A stretch of 64,000 nt of DNA, taken from NCBI GenBank assembly GCA_030686995.1, contig CM060702.1, positions 67,334,440 through 67,398,439 on the forward strand. Direction: 5' to 3'. How positions within the stretch are numbered: position 1 is the stretch's first letter; each line of letters starts with the position of its first letter. This DNA comes from Artemisia argyi (lineage: Eukaryota > Streptophyta > Magnoliopsida > Asterales > Asteraceae). The translations under genes and the position numbers were made by a program. Positions 47,751-62,208 of the stretch are shown here, piece by piece. The notes below the pieces were generated by a model. That model saw nothing but the letters and a program-made list of their open reading frames with translations. It was not told where the DNA came from and did not search any database.

Positions 47751-49622
47751 ATCACGGACGATGAGAACATCTTTGAACCCGTCATCCAACCACAACAAAA
47801 CCCGCCACTAGAACCTCTTAGGCCCCGAACCTTAGGAGAGTATTCCCGACCTAGCCACCAAGGCTACCGAAACACCATTGAGCTCACCAGAGCCAATGTT
47901 ACCCCCCTTGCGATCCGACACCATCCGGTTGGTGCAAAGCGGATGTGCATTGCATGGACTTCGTTCCGAAGATCCAAATCAACATCTTAAGGACTTCCTT
48001 AAAATCGTAGATTCCATAGACCTAGATGTTGCAACTAGAGAGACAACCTAATTACGCCTATTCCAATTCTCTATGCGTGATCAAGCTAGTCAATGGCTTG
48101 AGCGTTTACCCGCGGGTTCCATCACCACATGGGATGATCTCACCACTCGTTTCCTTGCTCAATTTTTCCCACCGGGGAGAACTACCAAGCTTTGAAATGA
48201 CATCTTGATGTTCCAACAACGTCAAGGTGAAACTCTTTATGAAGCATGGACTTGTTTCAAGGACTTACTCCAAAAAGTCCCTCATCATGGCATAGATCTT
48301 TGGCTCCAAGTCCAAATCTTTTATGACCATATCGATCTCTCCACGAGGCGAGCCATTGACCAATCGGCTGGTGGTAAGCTACGTGATCTAAGTATGGAAC
48401 AATCATGGGAACTCATAGAAGATCTTGCTCTCTATGACAACAAAAGTTGGAATGATCCCCGTGATTTGAACAAAACGGTCAAGGCAATATCTTTGCCTTC
48501 GAACAACTCTAGCACTCCCGACCGTAGGATCATGGAACTTGAGGACCAAGTCAAGTTTCTCATGAAATTTTACGAAGCTCCTAAGCCTTCAAGCCAAGTG
48601 AACAAAATCACTTCTTCATGTGAATTATGTAGTGGTCCCCATGACACTCGTGATTGTGTGGAACTCCCCGGAACAGCTTTTGCGGACTACGCATCCTCGC
48701 GTACCGACGAATCAGGAGATAAGTGGTACACTTTCAAACCCGAGCCAAACCCTTACGGTGATCCATACAACCCCTCTTGGAAAAATCACCCAAACCTTAG
48801 GTGGAAACAAAATCAAGCCAATTCTTCCAATCCACCTAATCGTTACCAACCAAACGGTCCACCCTCCAACCGTACTTTCAACAACAATCCTTCTAACAAC
48901 TATGGTAGTACCAACAATCTTGAAGGATTGATGTCTAAGTTCATGGCATCTCAAGAAGCTCGCATAGCTAGGTTTGAAACCGAATTCAACCAACAACAAA
49001 CGGAGATGACCAACAAGATAGACAACTTGTTGAAAGCCCTCAACAACCAAGTGTTAACTACACCTAGGAAGGACGCTAGGGACACCAATAACGGAATCCA
49101 AATTAAGGACCCATCATCATCCAAACATGTCCACTTTGTCAATGTTGTCACCATTAAGCCAATAGATAAGGAGATAGAAGAAAGTGACAAGGATGAAGTT
49201 GGAGTAGAAACCGAGACTAGGGATGAAAGTAGGGAAGTTGAGGTTAATAGGGGAGAGGAATTAGAGGAGGTAGAGACTATAGAAAAGCACTTTGATAAGT
49301 TGCCCACCAAGGAAGAACGGGAATACCATAAGGATTTATTCGATAGTCCCGAGAGACCATATATCCTTGGCACACCCCTTATCAAAATGGGAGACCCCTC
49401 TAACATCAACATACCATGCAACATCGGGCATATGCATATATGGAAAGCTTACATCGATCCTAGATCTCCTGTAAACATCATGACTAGGACCTATTACAAT
49501 TGGGTGATGAAGAAACAACTTGATTATAGGATGATGCCCAATAAGAATTTGATAAGTAATTTTGTAGGAAGAGTGAAGGGATTGCATGTGATTATAGGTA
49601 ATTTCACTTATAAATCGATTTT
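47751..49622 (+). pseudogene. Athila-like gag (broken)
   Basis: An early frame contains PRTLGEYSRPSHQGYRNTIEL and lacks a visible ATG. A frameshift near 47905 moves to the frame HGLRSEDPNQHLKDFLK. Stops follow at 48049-48051 (TAA) and 48193-48195 (TGA, likely from CGA). From 48205 the frame is open: gag domain (YEAWTCFKDLLQKVPHHGIDLW, QSAGGKLRD), zinc knuckle-like CELCSGPHDTRDC, Asn/Pro-rich linker, coiled-coil-like part (FNQQQTEMTNKIDNLLKAL) and the start of a protease-like region (CNIGHMHIWKAYIDPRSPVNIMTR). The Asp-Thr/Ser-Gly active site is not clear. A one-base loss near 49618 breaks the join to the next frame. Confidence 0.88.
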
Positions 49623-49991
49623 ATGATAGTAGAAGACACTCGTCCGGTGATAGATGATTGCCTAAGCCAAGTAATATTCGGAAAACCATTTGTTGAGGCC
49701 ACTAGGATGAGTTATGATCCAACTTTAGGGATAGTTAGATTCAAGGAAGAGAATGATGAGATTGCCTACCAAATGCCTTACGAAATTGAGCAATACCGCC
49801 TTCTCTCTAATATAGAAAAAGAACACAAGCAAGCGGCTTATTATAGGAATAATGAGGATAGACGTAGAGGACTAGAGTATGTGAAGAATAGGATGCCTGG
49901 TTTCTACAAAGAATGCTTGCAACTAGGTCCAGAGTACAAAACTGGTTTAGAAGACGAACTAGAGAGTGAAACCAACGATGAGATCACGTAG
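49623..49991 (+). pseudogene. Athila-like protease-region C-terminal part
   Basis: 122 aa (MIVEDTRPVIDDCLSQVIFGKPFVEATRM...). This is the continuation of the gag frame after a frameshift; the Met is internal. Elements of this group usually go on from here to RT and integrase; here a stop at 49989-49991 is followed directly by non-coding sequence. Confidence 0.75.
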
Positions 49992-52579
49992 TAACCCATG
50001 ACCTTGAGTCTAGCTACAAGACTCGTAAATAAAGAAAAGCGCTTCTTGGGAGGCAACCCATGATTTTGTGTGATCTTATTTTTGTTTGATTGTTATTTGC
50101 TTCCGTATGCATGCTTTATTTTTATTGTTGGTAGATCATGTTTCTAAACTAAATGGTGGAAATACTTTACTTTGTTGTTTGGCCTAGTCTTAACTTCACC
50201 TAAAGGTATTTTTGCAAAAGATAAGTGTAAGGGAAAACCCCAAATATGTTTTAAAGAAACAAACCGATCATGATTCTCCACAATATTAAGTGAACATGTA
50301 TATTCGTATTTGTTAGAGTCAAATGCTTGTATCGAGTCATAATGAAGTTTTGCAGGATTTTCCAGGAAGTAGAACCAAGTTTTTCTAGAAATTTTCTGGA
50401 AACTTAACATAAGAATTTCTGCAGATCACTTCTGACAGCGTCACGAGTTTAGTCTTGACGGCGTTACGTGTAAAAAAGCTGGAAATTTTACCGGTTTTGT
50501 TTTCCTAACGGAGTCTTAAAGTTTTTGTTGAATTATTAAGTTTTATAATCTCCAGGAAATCTGCAAACTTCATTCCACAAGCATTATATCTTATTATATC
50601 TTATTTTGTTACGTGTAAAAAAGCTGGAAATTTTACCGGTTTTGTTTTCCTAACGGAGTCTTAAAGTTTTTGTTGAATTATTAAGTTTTATAATCTCCAG
50701 GAAATCTGCAAACTTCATTCCACAAGCATTATATCTTATTTTGTTTTCTAGGATTTAGTAACATATGTAGATTGCCGCCGATTTTATGCGAGGTTGCCTT
50801 GTCTGTTTTCTCAGGATTTACGGGTTATGTATGACAAGAAGATGATTATTATTCTGGAAGGGAAGCTTTGATTGTTCATTTTCTTGGAGGAAGATTTAAC
50901 CTGGCCACCTTATTATCCATACCGAGCGAATTAGGGGAGGATTTGATTTCATTTGTTTTACTTATTTCACTTTTACATTCTTTACTTGAACATTTGGGAC
51001 AATGTTCATCCTAAGTGTAAGGGGAGGGTAAAATGATGATACCTTACAGATACACTTTCGCTTGAGTTTGTTTGTTTGATGGTAGATGTGTAATAAAACT
51101 ATGAGAAATACTTGTTAGTGTAATTTTATCGCCAAATTTAAAATTTTTTACAACATTTAGGAGTGAAACTTGAGCCATAGCAAGCGTCTCATGGATAGGA
51201 GATTGTATGACTAGCACAAAACCGTACTATTCAAAAAAATTCCACCCAAATATGTGAGATTCGCCTTTAGATTTGATAGGAAAAGCATTTACTATTAGTG
51301 CTTATGAGTGTACCGGTAGCATTTAGATTCTAGAACTTGCGTTAGTGATGCATCCCGAGACCGCTAGTGAGACTACATTCGTGTAGTAGGATTTACTACA
51401 TGATAAGAGGCATTAGGATCACCCTTGTGTTAAACCCGTATCATAATTACTTGACCATTTAAGTCATATTACTTGGCTAGTTAAGTCAACTAATTTTTCC
51501 CACACCTTAGCGTTGTACTCATTTTTAGTACACGAAACCCCTAGTTCACCCCTCTGAGCCTATCTTTTCGTTTCTAACTTTAAGCATCTTACTTAAACGA
51601 AGAATTTGTTACACCCTACTTAAATGTACAACCAAATCGCCTTAGCCTTCCGTGTATGCACTCATCTTTAGTGCATTATTGTTATTTGTTAAACCCTTAG
51701 TTAATTATCTAATTGATGACATGGTTGCTAAGTCGAGTCACATCCTTGTACATATAGTTTTGGGACGATTGGGACTCATGGGTAAAGTACTTATTTTATG
51801 GAGTAATGGGGAAGAACATCATATTATTACCCCCGTATGTATGTTAATCTTAAAAGTACTCCAAGTGTTTTGATTTTCTTAATTCGAGTCATTAGATTAG
51901 TTTATTGTAAAGTATGTAAAAATTCAAGTGTAAGGGGAATGTCCATTCCCTATGATGTATTATTTTGGATGGTAGGGTAAGATTGTATGAAAAAAAAAAA
52001 AAAAAATAGAAAAAGAAAAAGTGAAAAAATATACGGACTACCATCCCTTTTCATTCTATGTTCATTTTATGTTTTTGTTATTTTTCATTTATTAGCCTAA
52101 GTCGAGTCTAGTCTTGGCTTAGCAACGCCATATTGTACATATAATTAACCAAGATTGTTAACTCGCCACCATTAAAGACTGCCTATATCCAACAAAACCG
52201 TGTATTTCATATCCCTACACCTAACATTACAACCCTTTAAAAGACTCTTTGATAGTTTATCCAAGGTGCTTACGCCATGTGGTGGAGGTTTGATCCTTTC
52301 CCAAGCCTATGGTAATCTATTTTGCTATGACAGGTAGTGAGAGATATCTTCCGTTTCCATACTGTAATTTATACTTTATTACACCCGAGAGATGTAAGTA
52401 TCTAAACACTATTTGTGAGGTGCTAGTATATGACCTCCGTGCTTGTCTTTGGTCTTTAGTGGAACGATTATTTATTGTAATTACTTTTATATTAGTGTTA
52501 AATGACCCCTAACTTGTATTTTAATTAGAATAAAAGCGCATTTGCTTGAGGACAAGCAAATCTCAAGTGTAAGGGTATA
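49992..52579 (+). other. Non-coding 3' part of the Athila-like element
   Basis: About 2.6 kb without a gene. It holds GCGCTTCTTGGGAGGCAACCC (50040-50060), two extra palindrome-like words near 50433 and 50457 (TGACAGCGTCA, TGACGGCGTTA), a 145-bp tandem duplication, an A-rich run (51990-52020) and TTGAGGACAAGCAA (52546-52559) before the PPT-like GTGTAAGGGTATA (52567-52579). Pol is absent. Confidence 0.75.
50463..50752 (+). repeat. 145-bp tandem duplication
   Basis: 50463-50607 is repeated at 50608-50752 with essentially no differences (GTTACGTGTAAAAAAGCTGG starts both). Confidence 0.9.
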
Positions 52580-53988
52580 TGATGAGGCGAAAAATGAACC
52601 ACTTTTAGGGGGTCATTTAAGCCAGGAATTGAATTTATTTGATCAAATATTGTCATAAATCGTTTCTTTTGTGATTTTAGGTACTTTGGGAGAGAAATCT
52701 GGAAAAGAAAGCAATTCGGACGTTTTTGGAGCATAAAAGTGAAGAAAACGCCAAAGACTTAATTTTCCATGCTAAAAACAGTGCATGACGACGTCAAGAG
52801 GAAATATTTGACGGCGTCAAGAGTAAATCCCATGACGACCCAGTAGAAACGTGAAGGAGTCATAAAAAGAGCGTCAAGAGTTAAATGCATGACGGCCTGC
52901 ATAAGGTGTACACATGACGGCGTAAGACCCAGATCTAGGCAGTCTGAGGAACTATTTGGCGGCGAGATGACGGCGTCAGACATTTGTTCTTGACGCCATC
53001 ACCTATCAAAATCTATATATAGTTTTCTAATTTTCATTCATTGAAAAGGAACAAGTTTGGAGAAACCCTAAGGCCGAACCTTGTACGAATTTTACAGCTT
53101 TTTCAAGGGTTTTCAGCCCTTGAACCCTTACATGTGCAATTGAGATAAGTCTTCTCTGAATTCAATCAATATGTCTATGTGTTGGTTGTCTATATCTTGT
53201 GCTTGTCTTAATTCCACCATGTTAGGCTAGATCTATCTTGTGTTTGCTTAGATCTAATGAAACCTAGATGTTAATTATGTGTTGATTACTTGTTTATGGT
53301 TGTATTGGATGAATGATTTCAATGTTAGGCTTAAGAAAACTGGCAGATCTCCAATTGGTAACATGCTTGAACGTCTTAGGAAACATGAACCGATGTGTAC
53401 TAGGTTTTATTGGTTGTATTTAATGCATGAGTAAATTCTAATGATCCCATGTTAGGAGCTTCTTAGCCGGCTCGACATAGGATTGAAGTAGGCACTCATA
53501 GGATTGAGGAGTTAAGTACGCCACCCCATGAATGGTATTAAGGAATACAATCCGTCATCCACGCAACTATAACAAGTAATTAACGTGTAAAAGATATCTA
53601 GGGAGTAGTGAAATCAAAGTAAACACATTTCTCCCACTTATTGCTCACAACCTTAGTTAATATAGTTTATTTTCATTTTTAGTATTTTATTTTGATTGCA
53701 TCTTAGTATTGGGTTAGTTGACTAGCAACTAATTCCGCCCAAATCCTTCAAACCCGAGATATTTACTTGCTTTCATAAAAATATAAAAATACAAAAAGAA
53801 TCATCCCTCATCTCTAGACTTAATCTTTAGGTTTTCTAATCCTAGCGACACTATTCCTAGCTGAACGATCAATCCCCCGGTACTTGTCACTATACTATAC
53901 TACAACGATCAGGTACACTGCCTGGTGGGGGTTGTAAGCTTCTCGAGATCCCTCGAGAGGTAAAGCCTGGTGCAATCCCTACGCATTA
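52580..53988 (+). repeat. Athila-like 3' LTR
   Basis: 1409 bp, nearly identical to the 5' LTR. The final CATCA has become CATTA. In the palindrome array some sites have changed (TGACGACGTCA, TGACGGCGTAA) and one is newly perfect, so both LTRs drift independently. Confidence 0.94.
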
Positions 53989-53993
53989 AAGAG

Positions 53994-54935
53994 ATTAATG
54001 CATCAATTGTGTATTATTAGAGCATCACGTGACATGTTTTATCATTTTTTTTATTAATGCATCAGCAATTAATGTTATGGAATAGTTGTTAGAATGATTA
54101 GAGCATCTAGTTACGAAATTAAGGCATCCGGAGTCTATGGTTAGTGCATCAAGTGACAAATTTAGGGCATAAAATGTGTGTGATTAGAGCATGAAATTAA
54201 TAAGTAAAGGCATCGAGAGTTTATGATTAGAGCATCTCATTAAACGTTAGCGCTTCAAGTGTGTATGATTAAAGCATCGTGTGATACATTACGGCATCCA
54301 TTAAGTATGATCAGAGCATTTGTTTGTTTGATTAGTGCATCAGGGTTTCATGAATTAGCATCTGCTTATATGATTATTGTATCAGGAATAGTTGTTACAT
54401 CATCACTTAGTAAGATTAGGGTATCGAATGACTTGTTACGACATATGTTTTTGTGATTATTGCATAAAAAATATGCTTAGTGTATCGTTAAACATATTAG
54501 AGCATTAGTAAGTATGATTAGGGCATTAGTGATTATGATTAGTGCATTATTAGACATATTAAGGCATCAATGTGTGTGTTTAGTGTATGTGTTTGTATGT
54601 TTAGTGCATATATGAACATATTAGGGCATCAGTATATATGATTAGTGCATCTTCATACATATTAAGGCATCAATGTGTATGTTTAGTGCATCGTTGGTCA
54701 TAGTAGGTCTTCCATTTGTATGTTTAGTGTATCATCATACATATTAAGGCATCAGTGTGTATGACTAGCGCATCCGTTTGTGTGTTTAGTGCATCGTTGG
54801 TCATAGTAGGTCATCCATTTGTATGTTTAGTGCATCAATGAACATATTAGGGCATCAATGAGTATGATTAGTGCATTGTCATACATATTAGGGCATCAAT
54901 GAGTCTTATTAGTGCATCGTTGAACATGTAGTTTT
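53994..54935 (+). repeat. Degenerate tandem field of TTAGTGCATC units
   Basis: About 25-30 imperfect units of 25-45 bp, each with a word like GATTAGTGCATC, TTAGGGCATCA or AAGGCATC followed by a short AT-rich stretch such as GTGTGTATGTTTAG. The word is often GTGCATC or GGGCATC. No reading frame runs through it, and the unit is too degenerate and spacing too variable for a CRISPR-like array. Confidence 0.8.
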
Positions 54936-55024
54936 AAACTTGTTGGTATAGTGGGTCCTTTGCGTATAATAATCACACTGAACTGCCATTTGGTACGATA
55001 CTCGAAATTTATAATTTTTTAACC

Positions 55025-55200
55025 TTTGCAGATTCAGTATGACATAGTCGGAAAAGATGGATGTTTTAGTCATAAGGAAGCCACTGTACTCTATATTCCA
55101 GATTTTTCGGATTGCTTACCATCAATAGTTGCATTGAAAGATTAGTGGCTTTCGAACAAGAAGGCTATTACGGAATGAGAATGCCTGAAAGCTCTTAAAG
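55025..55200 (+). pseudogene. Unrecognised exon-like fragment
   Basis: After a splice-acceptor-like TTTGCAG (55025-55031) a frame reads IQYDIVGKDGCFSHKEATVLYIPDFSDC and is broken by TAG and TGA. I do not recognise the protein. It may be a captured host exon. Confidence 0.35.
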
Positions 55201-55415
55201 GAGGGGTATATTGTTGTATACATTACCTCTGTACAACTAAAATATAAGTTATCAAAGAGATTGTTGAAGAGCCCAACAACGTATTTTAAAAGATTTTTCT
55301 GATACTAACTTTATCTCTTCTTATTTTAATCTTTTAGAAATTGCATGAAAAGAAGAAAGCTCATAAAGGTAAAGCTTGTTTAAAAGTCGATTTGGAGACT
55401 ATCATATGTAAGTAA

Positions 55416-55530
55416 GTGTGAGCCACCACGTGATGTTGAAGACTATATTCACCGATCTGGTAGGACGGGAAGAACAAGTAATACTGGTGTTACTATTACA
55501 GTGTATGAACCTATGTTCTTGATGAAAGTA
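55416..55530 (+). pseudogene. Captured DEAD-box RNA helicase exon fragment
   Basis: The frame CEPPRDVEDYIHRSGRTGR contains helicase motif VI (HRSGRTGR) and resembles the C-terminal helicase domain of plant RH7-type DEAD-box proteins. It goes on TSNTGVTITVYEPMF. Only part of one domain is present and it stops soon after. It lies between GCATC-repeat stretches, not next to other helicase exons. Confidence 0.75.
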
Positions 55531-55659
55531 AGCCAACTCAAAGTCCAACATCATCTATTTATATAGGTATGAATTTTTGTTGTTTTCATCTCTTAAAGTC
55601 CAAAATAATCTATTAAGGCATCTTTTTGCTTATAATGATAATACAATATATGATCAGTG

Positions 55660-55732
55660 AATATTTAGTGCATCAACATGTATGTTTAGTGCATCAATGT
55701 GTATGTTTAGTGCATCTATTTGTAGATGTGTT
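55660..55732 (+). repeat. Short GCATC cluster
   Basis: Three units of TTTAGTGCATC(A/T)A... at about 23-25 bp spacing (ATTTAGTGCATCAACATG, GTTTAGTGCATCAATG, GTTTAGTGCATCTATT), between captured exon fragments. Confidence 0.75.
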
Positions 55733-56305
55733 AATATTTGTTTCGTTGGTTGAATACTATCCTCACTGCCAAGAAGAAATAGCACTCAGCCACTCCGTAT
55801 CATCTCTCAGTTCATCTAGTGATAAGTGTGATCCTTTAATGTCATGAAGATTCATATCTAGGTTATTATCATTATACCAGAAACCGAATATGTTGGTTAG
55901 GCTATTAAAACTTGTTAGTGATCACATAACTTTCACTACATCCCTGAATTTTTCAAATTTTAAATGTTGTGAAACCAAAAAAGGGATCAATTTTCCATCT
56001 TTGGGCAAAATTTCAACAAGGCGCCTCAAATGAAAACCAAATACTGTAATGGATGGTGTAGAAAAAGTAGAAAAATGTAGCCGCTGAATAATATATAGGA
56101 TAAAAGGATGTTGACAATCTTCCTTATTTGATTAATTTTTTATTAGAGGTTGTTGATGGTTAGTTTTGATGCTATTTATAACAGATGTGTATCACAGACT
56201 CTTCAGTTTTTCATATTATCTCAATGGCCTCCGCTAGAAAAACATTTTTCCTATATGATGCCATGTTATTCTTCTGATCCCTTAAAAATAATCTTGTTTC
56301 TGCAG

Positions 56306-56444
56306 ATGGTTTTATTATGAAACAAAACGTCTATTTTGAGATGTTACCTGCTAATGGAGTTTATGCATTTAACAGGCCACTCATCACCTAATATAAAGAA
56401 GTTTTTATTGTTGGAGGATCGCAACCTATAATCGAATTGCTCAG
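56306..56444 (+). pseudogene. Exon-like fragment with splice-site borders, protein unrecognised
   Basis: 139 nt bounded by TTTCTGCAG on the left and CAG/GTATT on the right. One frame reads MKQNVYFEMLPANGVYAFNR ... VFIVGGSQPIIELL with one TAA. I cannot assign it to a family. Confidence 0.4.
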
Positions 56445-56634
56445 GTATTAAAATATGCGCCTTTACAGATCTTGTCAGGGTTGAATTCTTATATACTAGG
56501 TTGCGTTTGCTTTAGACCGTTTGGGATGATGTAAACTGATGATGGTGTGCTTCGTCTTGTGGACGGGCAAAACAGCTTAATATTATTAGGTATCATAATG
56601 TATGAAAGTTGCAAAAAGGTTCACAAAATCCCAA

Positions 56635-56682
56635 GTCAAATGTTAAGGCGCTTGCTTGGTGTCCGTTTCAGGCTAATATTAA
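56635..56682 (+). pseudogene. Captured fragment resembling CDC20/FZR WD40 protein
   Basis: The frame SNVKALAWCPFQANI matches the very conserved VKALAWCPFQ stretch of CDC20-type anaphase-promoting complex activators. Only this short piece is seen, and the following frame is unrelated. I accept it because the motif is distinctive, but it is short. Confidence 0.55.
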
Positions 56683-56865
56683 TGGAGATGAGAAATTGAG
56701 ATGAGACATTGAGAGACGACTAAAGCAGAAAAAATGGTAAAATTTTATTTGTTCCTGGTAAATTTGGAATTTAATTACGAATATGTTCTAAATTTAAGCC
56801 TTGAACTTCTGAACTATTATGAAGTAAGAACAGAAGACGCTTTATCTTGCTGCAAAAAAGTATCT

Positions 56866-57034
56866 ATTTTATTATGATATATTGGGAATTAATGTGATTT
56901 CTACACATGCTTATGTAGAAATGATGAAAGGGTCTGCTACAAATCTTGCTCCTTGGCTCATTACTGTTGCAGCTAGTTCAATAGATAAAGAGTTTACTTC
57001 TAAACTTGTTATGGGAAATGGTGTTCACTTAAAG
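56866..57034 (+). pseudogene. Captured subtilisin-like protease exon fragment
   Basis: The frame GINVISTHAYVEMMKGSATNLAPWLITVAASSIDKEFTSKLVMGNGVHLK contains the APW(I/L)xTVAASxIDxxF and LGNG-like pieces of plant subtilases, the segment after the catalytic His domain. The catalytic triad is not included. It ends in a donor-like AAAG/GTACCT (57034/57035). Confidence 0.7.
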
Positions 57035-57060
57035 GTACCTGATGATCATTATATTTCTAA

Positions 57061-60270
<3,210 letters not shown>

Positions 60271-62208
60271 ATAACGAATTGGACTACGATTTAAGAATGA
60301 AAATATTTTGGAAATGATGACCCATAAAAACTTACGATTTCTTCGATGCGAGTTATTAAATATTCGAGTGCACGCAAAAACAAGTCCAAAGTTAATTCTT
60401 TATTGTGATATTGATTTACCCATTGTGATTGAGTTCCGGATTTGTTTAACGATAATAAGTCATTAATATTTATATTGGACCTATTGGACTGACGAGCACA
60501 ATGGGAGCTCAATAAGGATATTAATTGACTATATTAACGAGAAATACATCCTACGACTAATATTGAGATATAACTTAGAGATCAATAAGTTATCGATAAA
60601 TGGTTAGACTTATCAAGTTGACGAATTTGTTAAACCATCAACCCTTCATACGACGACTTATCGATTTATGAGGTCATATCATAAGACCTCGACCTTTATG
60701 TGTAACGTGATCTTTACTTGCTATATGTCTTATATGTTGATATATGCTTATGTTAACTACTTGATTTCTTGAGGCATATGCCGTTATGTGATTTCGTGAG
60801 TTATGCATCGATGACCTTATTGAGGTATATTTTGGCGTAAGACCACTTGAGTCGAGCCTTTGTCTCTAGCATCACACCGAACGATACCCAAACGATACCA
60901 AGCGATAACCAAAACTTTTCAATAAACATTTCTTTTGAAAAACAAATGGAAACCATTCGGGGAACTATGGGAAAAGATTAACTTTTGAGGATATATTGAG
61001 CTAAGCCTTATATATATGATTAGGTTGTGCCAAGTCGATAGTTGCTGTGAAGTCTAAGCCGTACTCTCTTTTGCATACTCGTGATTATTTTGATTTTGCT
61101 TGCTCTACTTGAGGTGAGTTTCATAGCCCCATTTTTACTCATTCTTTATCTCTTTCTAAACTTGGGGGAGAAAACATGCATCTATTTTCTCGGACCTGCT
61201 ATTAAATTGTTTTGCTATTAGTGTTGACCACCGAACGATACCCAAACGATACCAAGCGATAACCAAAACTTTTCAATAAACATTTCTTTTGAAAAACAAA
61301 TGGAAACCATTCGGGGAACTATGGGAAAAGATTAACTTTTGAGGATATATTGAGCTAAGCCTTATATATATGATTAGGTTGTGCCAAGTCGATAGTTGCT
61401 GTGAAGTCTAAGCCGTACTCTCTTTTGCATACTCGTGATTATTTTGATTTTGCTTGCTCTACTTGAGGTGAGTTTCATAGCCCCATTTTTACTCATTCTT
61501 TATCTCTTTCTAAACTTGGGGGAGAAAACATGCATCTATTTTCTCGGACCTGCTATTAAATTGTTTTGCTATTAGTGTTGACTAGTTAAGGTTGGATTGC
61601 TGTAGAGGTTTCCTTAGGCTAGGGCTACTTGGAACCTAGCTAGAGAATAGACTTCTACTTACGGCCTAGACCTAGGGCAGTAATGGGTGGTTCCTTACTG
61701 TAGCGTTATCCTGGCTAGTGACCGCCGAGGGATCCACTCACTATGACCACTTATCTTTCTTAAGATAAGAAACTTATCATTGTGAATTGTTATGAAGATG
61801 GAATGCTTATTTATGCCTGCCTCTAGTCACACATAGCGCTTACTCTCTAGGTCCACTATTACTTTAGATTTAAACCTATGAACTCACCAACGAAAGCTGA
61901 CTTTTTAAGCATGTTTTTCTCAGGTAATTGAATGCTTTTGGATGGCTTGGACTCGAAAGCTTGGTGATGGCATGATTGAGGGAAATCGATGAAACTATGA
62001 TATTTTCTTTTATGGACCTACTTTATTTATTTTGTTATGGGCTTTCCGTACTCAAATACTTTGGATGAATGTAAACTTTAACTTAATGTTGACTTTTGTT
62101 TACATTACATCTATGATATCTTGTTATCTATACGTGTAATGATGCCAATTCACGTAGCACCCGAAAGCTTGTAAGTCTTCCGCTGTATCAACTTTTGGGG
62201 GTGTTACA
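60271..62208 (+). mobile_element. LTR-like sequence of a gypsy (Tekay/Del-type) element
   Basis: Ends GGGGGTGTTACA at 62208 after CTTCCGCTGTATCAACTT, a layout like the ends of the 2995-bp LTR in region 1 (CCGCTGCAAGTC ... GGGGGTGTGACA). AGGTGAGTTTCATAGC and CTTGGGGGAG are common LTR words. No PBS follows, so it may be a solo or 3' LTR. The start is not found. No gene is seen. Confidence 0.5.
60876..61583 (+). repeat. 354-bp tandem duplication in LTR-like sequence
   Basis: 60876-61229 and 61230-61583 appear identical by eye; both start ACCGAACGATACCCAAACGA and end at GTTGACC/GTTGACT. Confidence 0.93.

Larger units (their letters stand above)
46173..53988 (+). mobile_element. Non-autonomous Athila-like gypsy element
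   Basis: Two LTRs (46173-47580 and 52580-53988) flank an internal region with PBS, a gag region and a short protease-like region, then about 2.6 kb without genes. No RT or integrase is present. The target duplication AAGAG is perfect (46168-46172 and 53989-53993). The gag text, the GCGCTTCTTGGGAGGCAACCC block and the TTGAGGACAAGCAA block before the PPT are typical of Athila-type gypsy elements. Mobilisation would need enzymes in trans. Confidence 0.92.

Noticed and set aside
48712..49050. Minus-strand frames within the Athila-like gag
   Set aside because: Antisense shadows of the gag frame.
53994..54935. CRISPR-like array
   Set aside because: Units are degenerate, spacers vary and are AT-rich, and the context is plant nuclear DNA.
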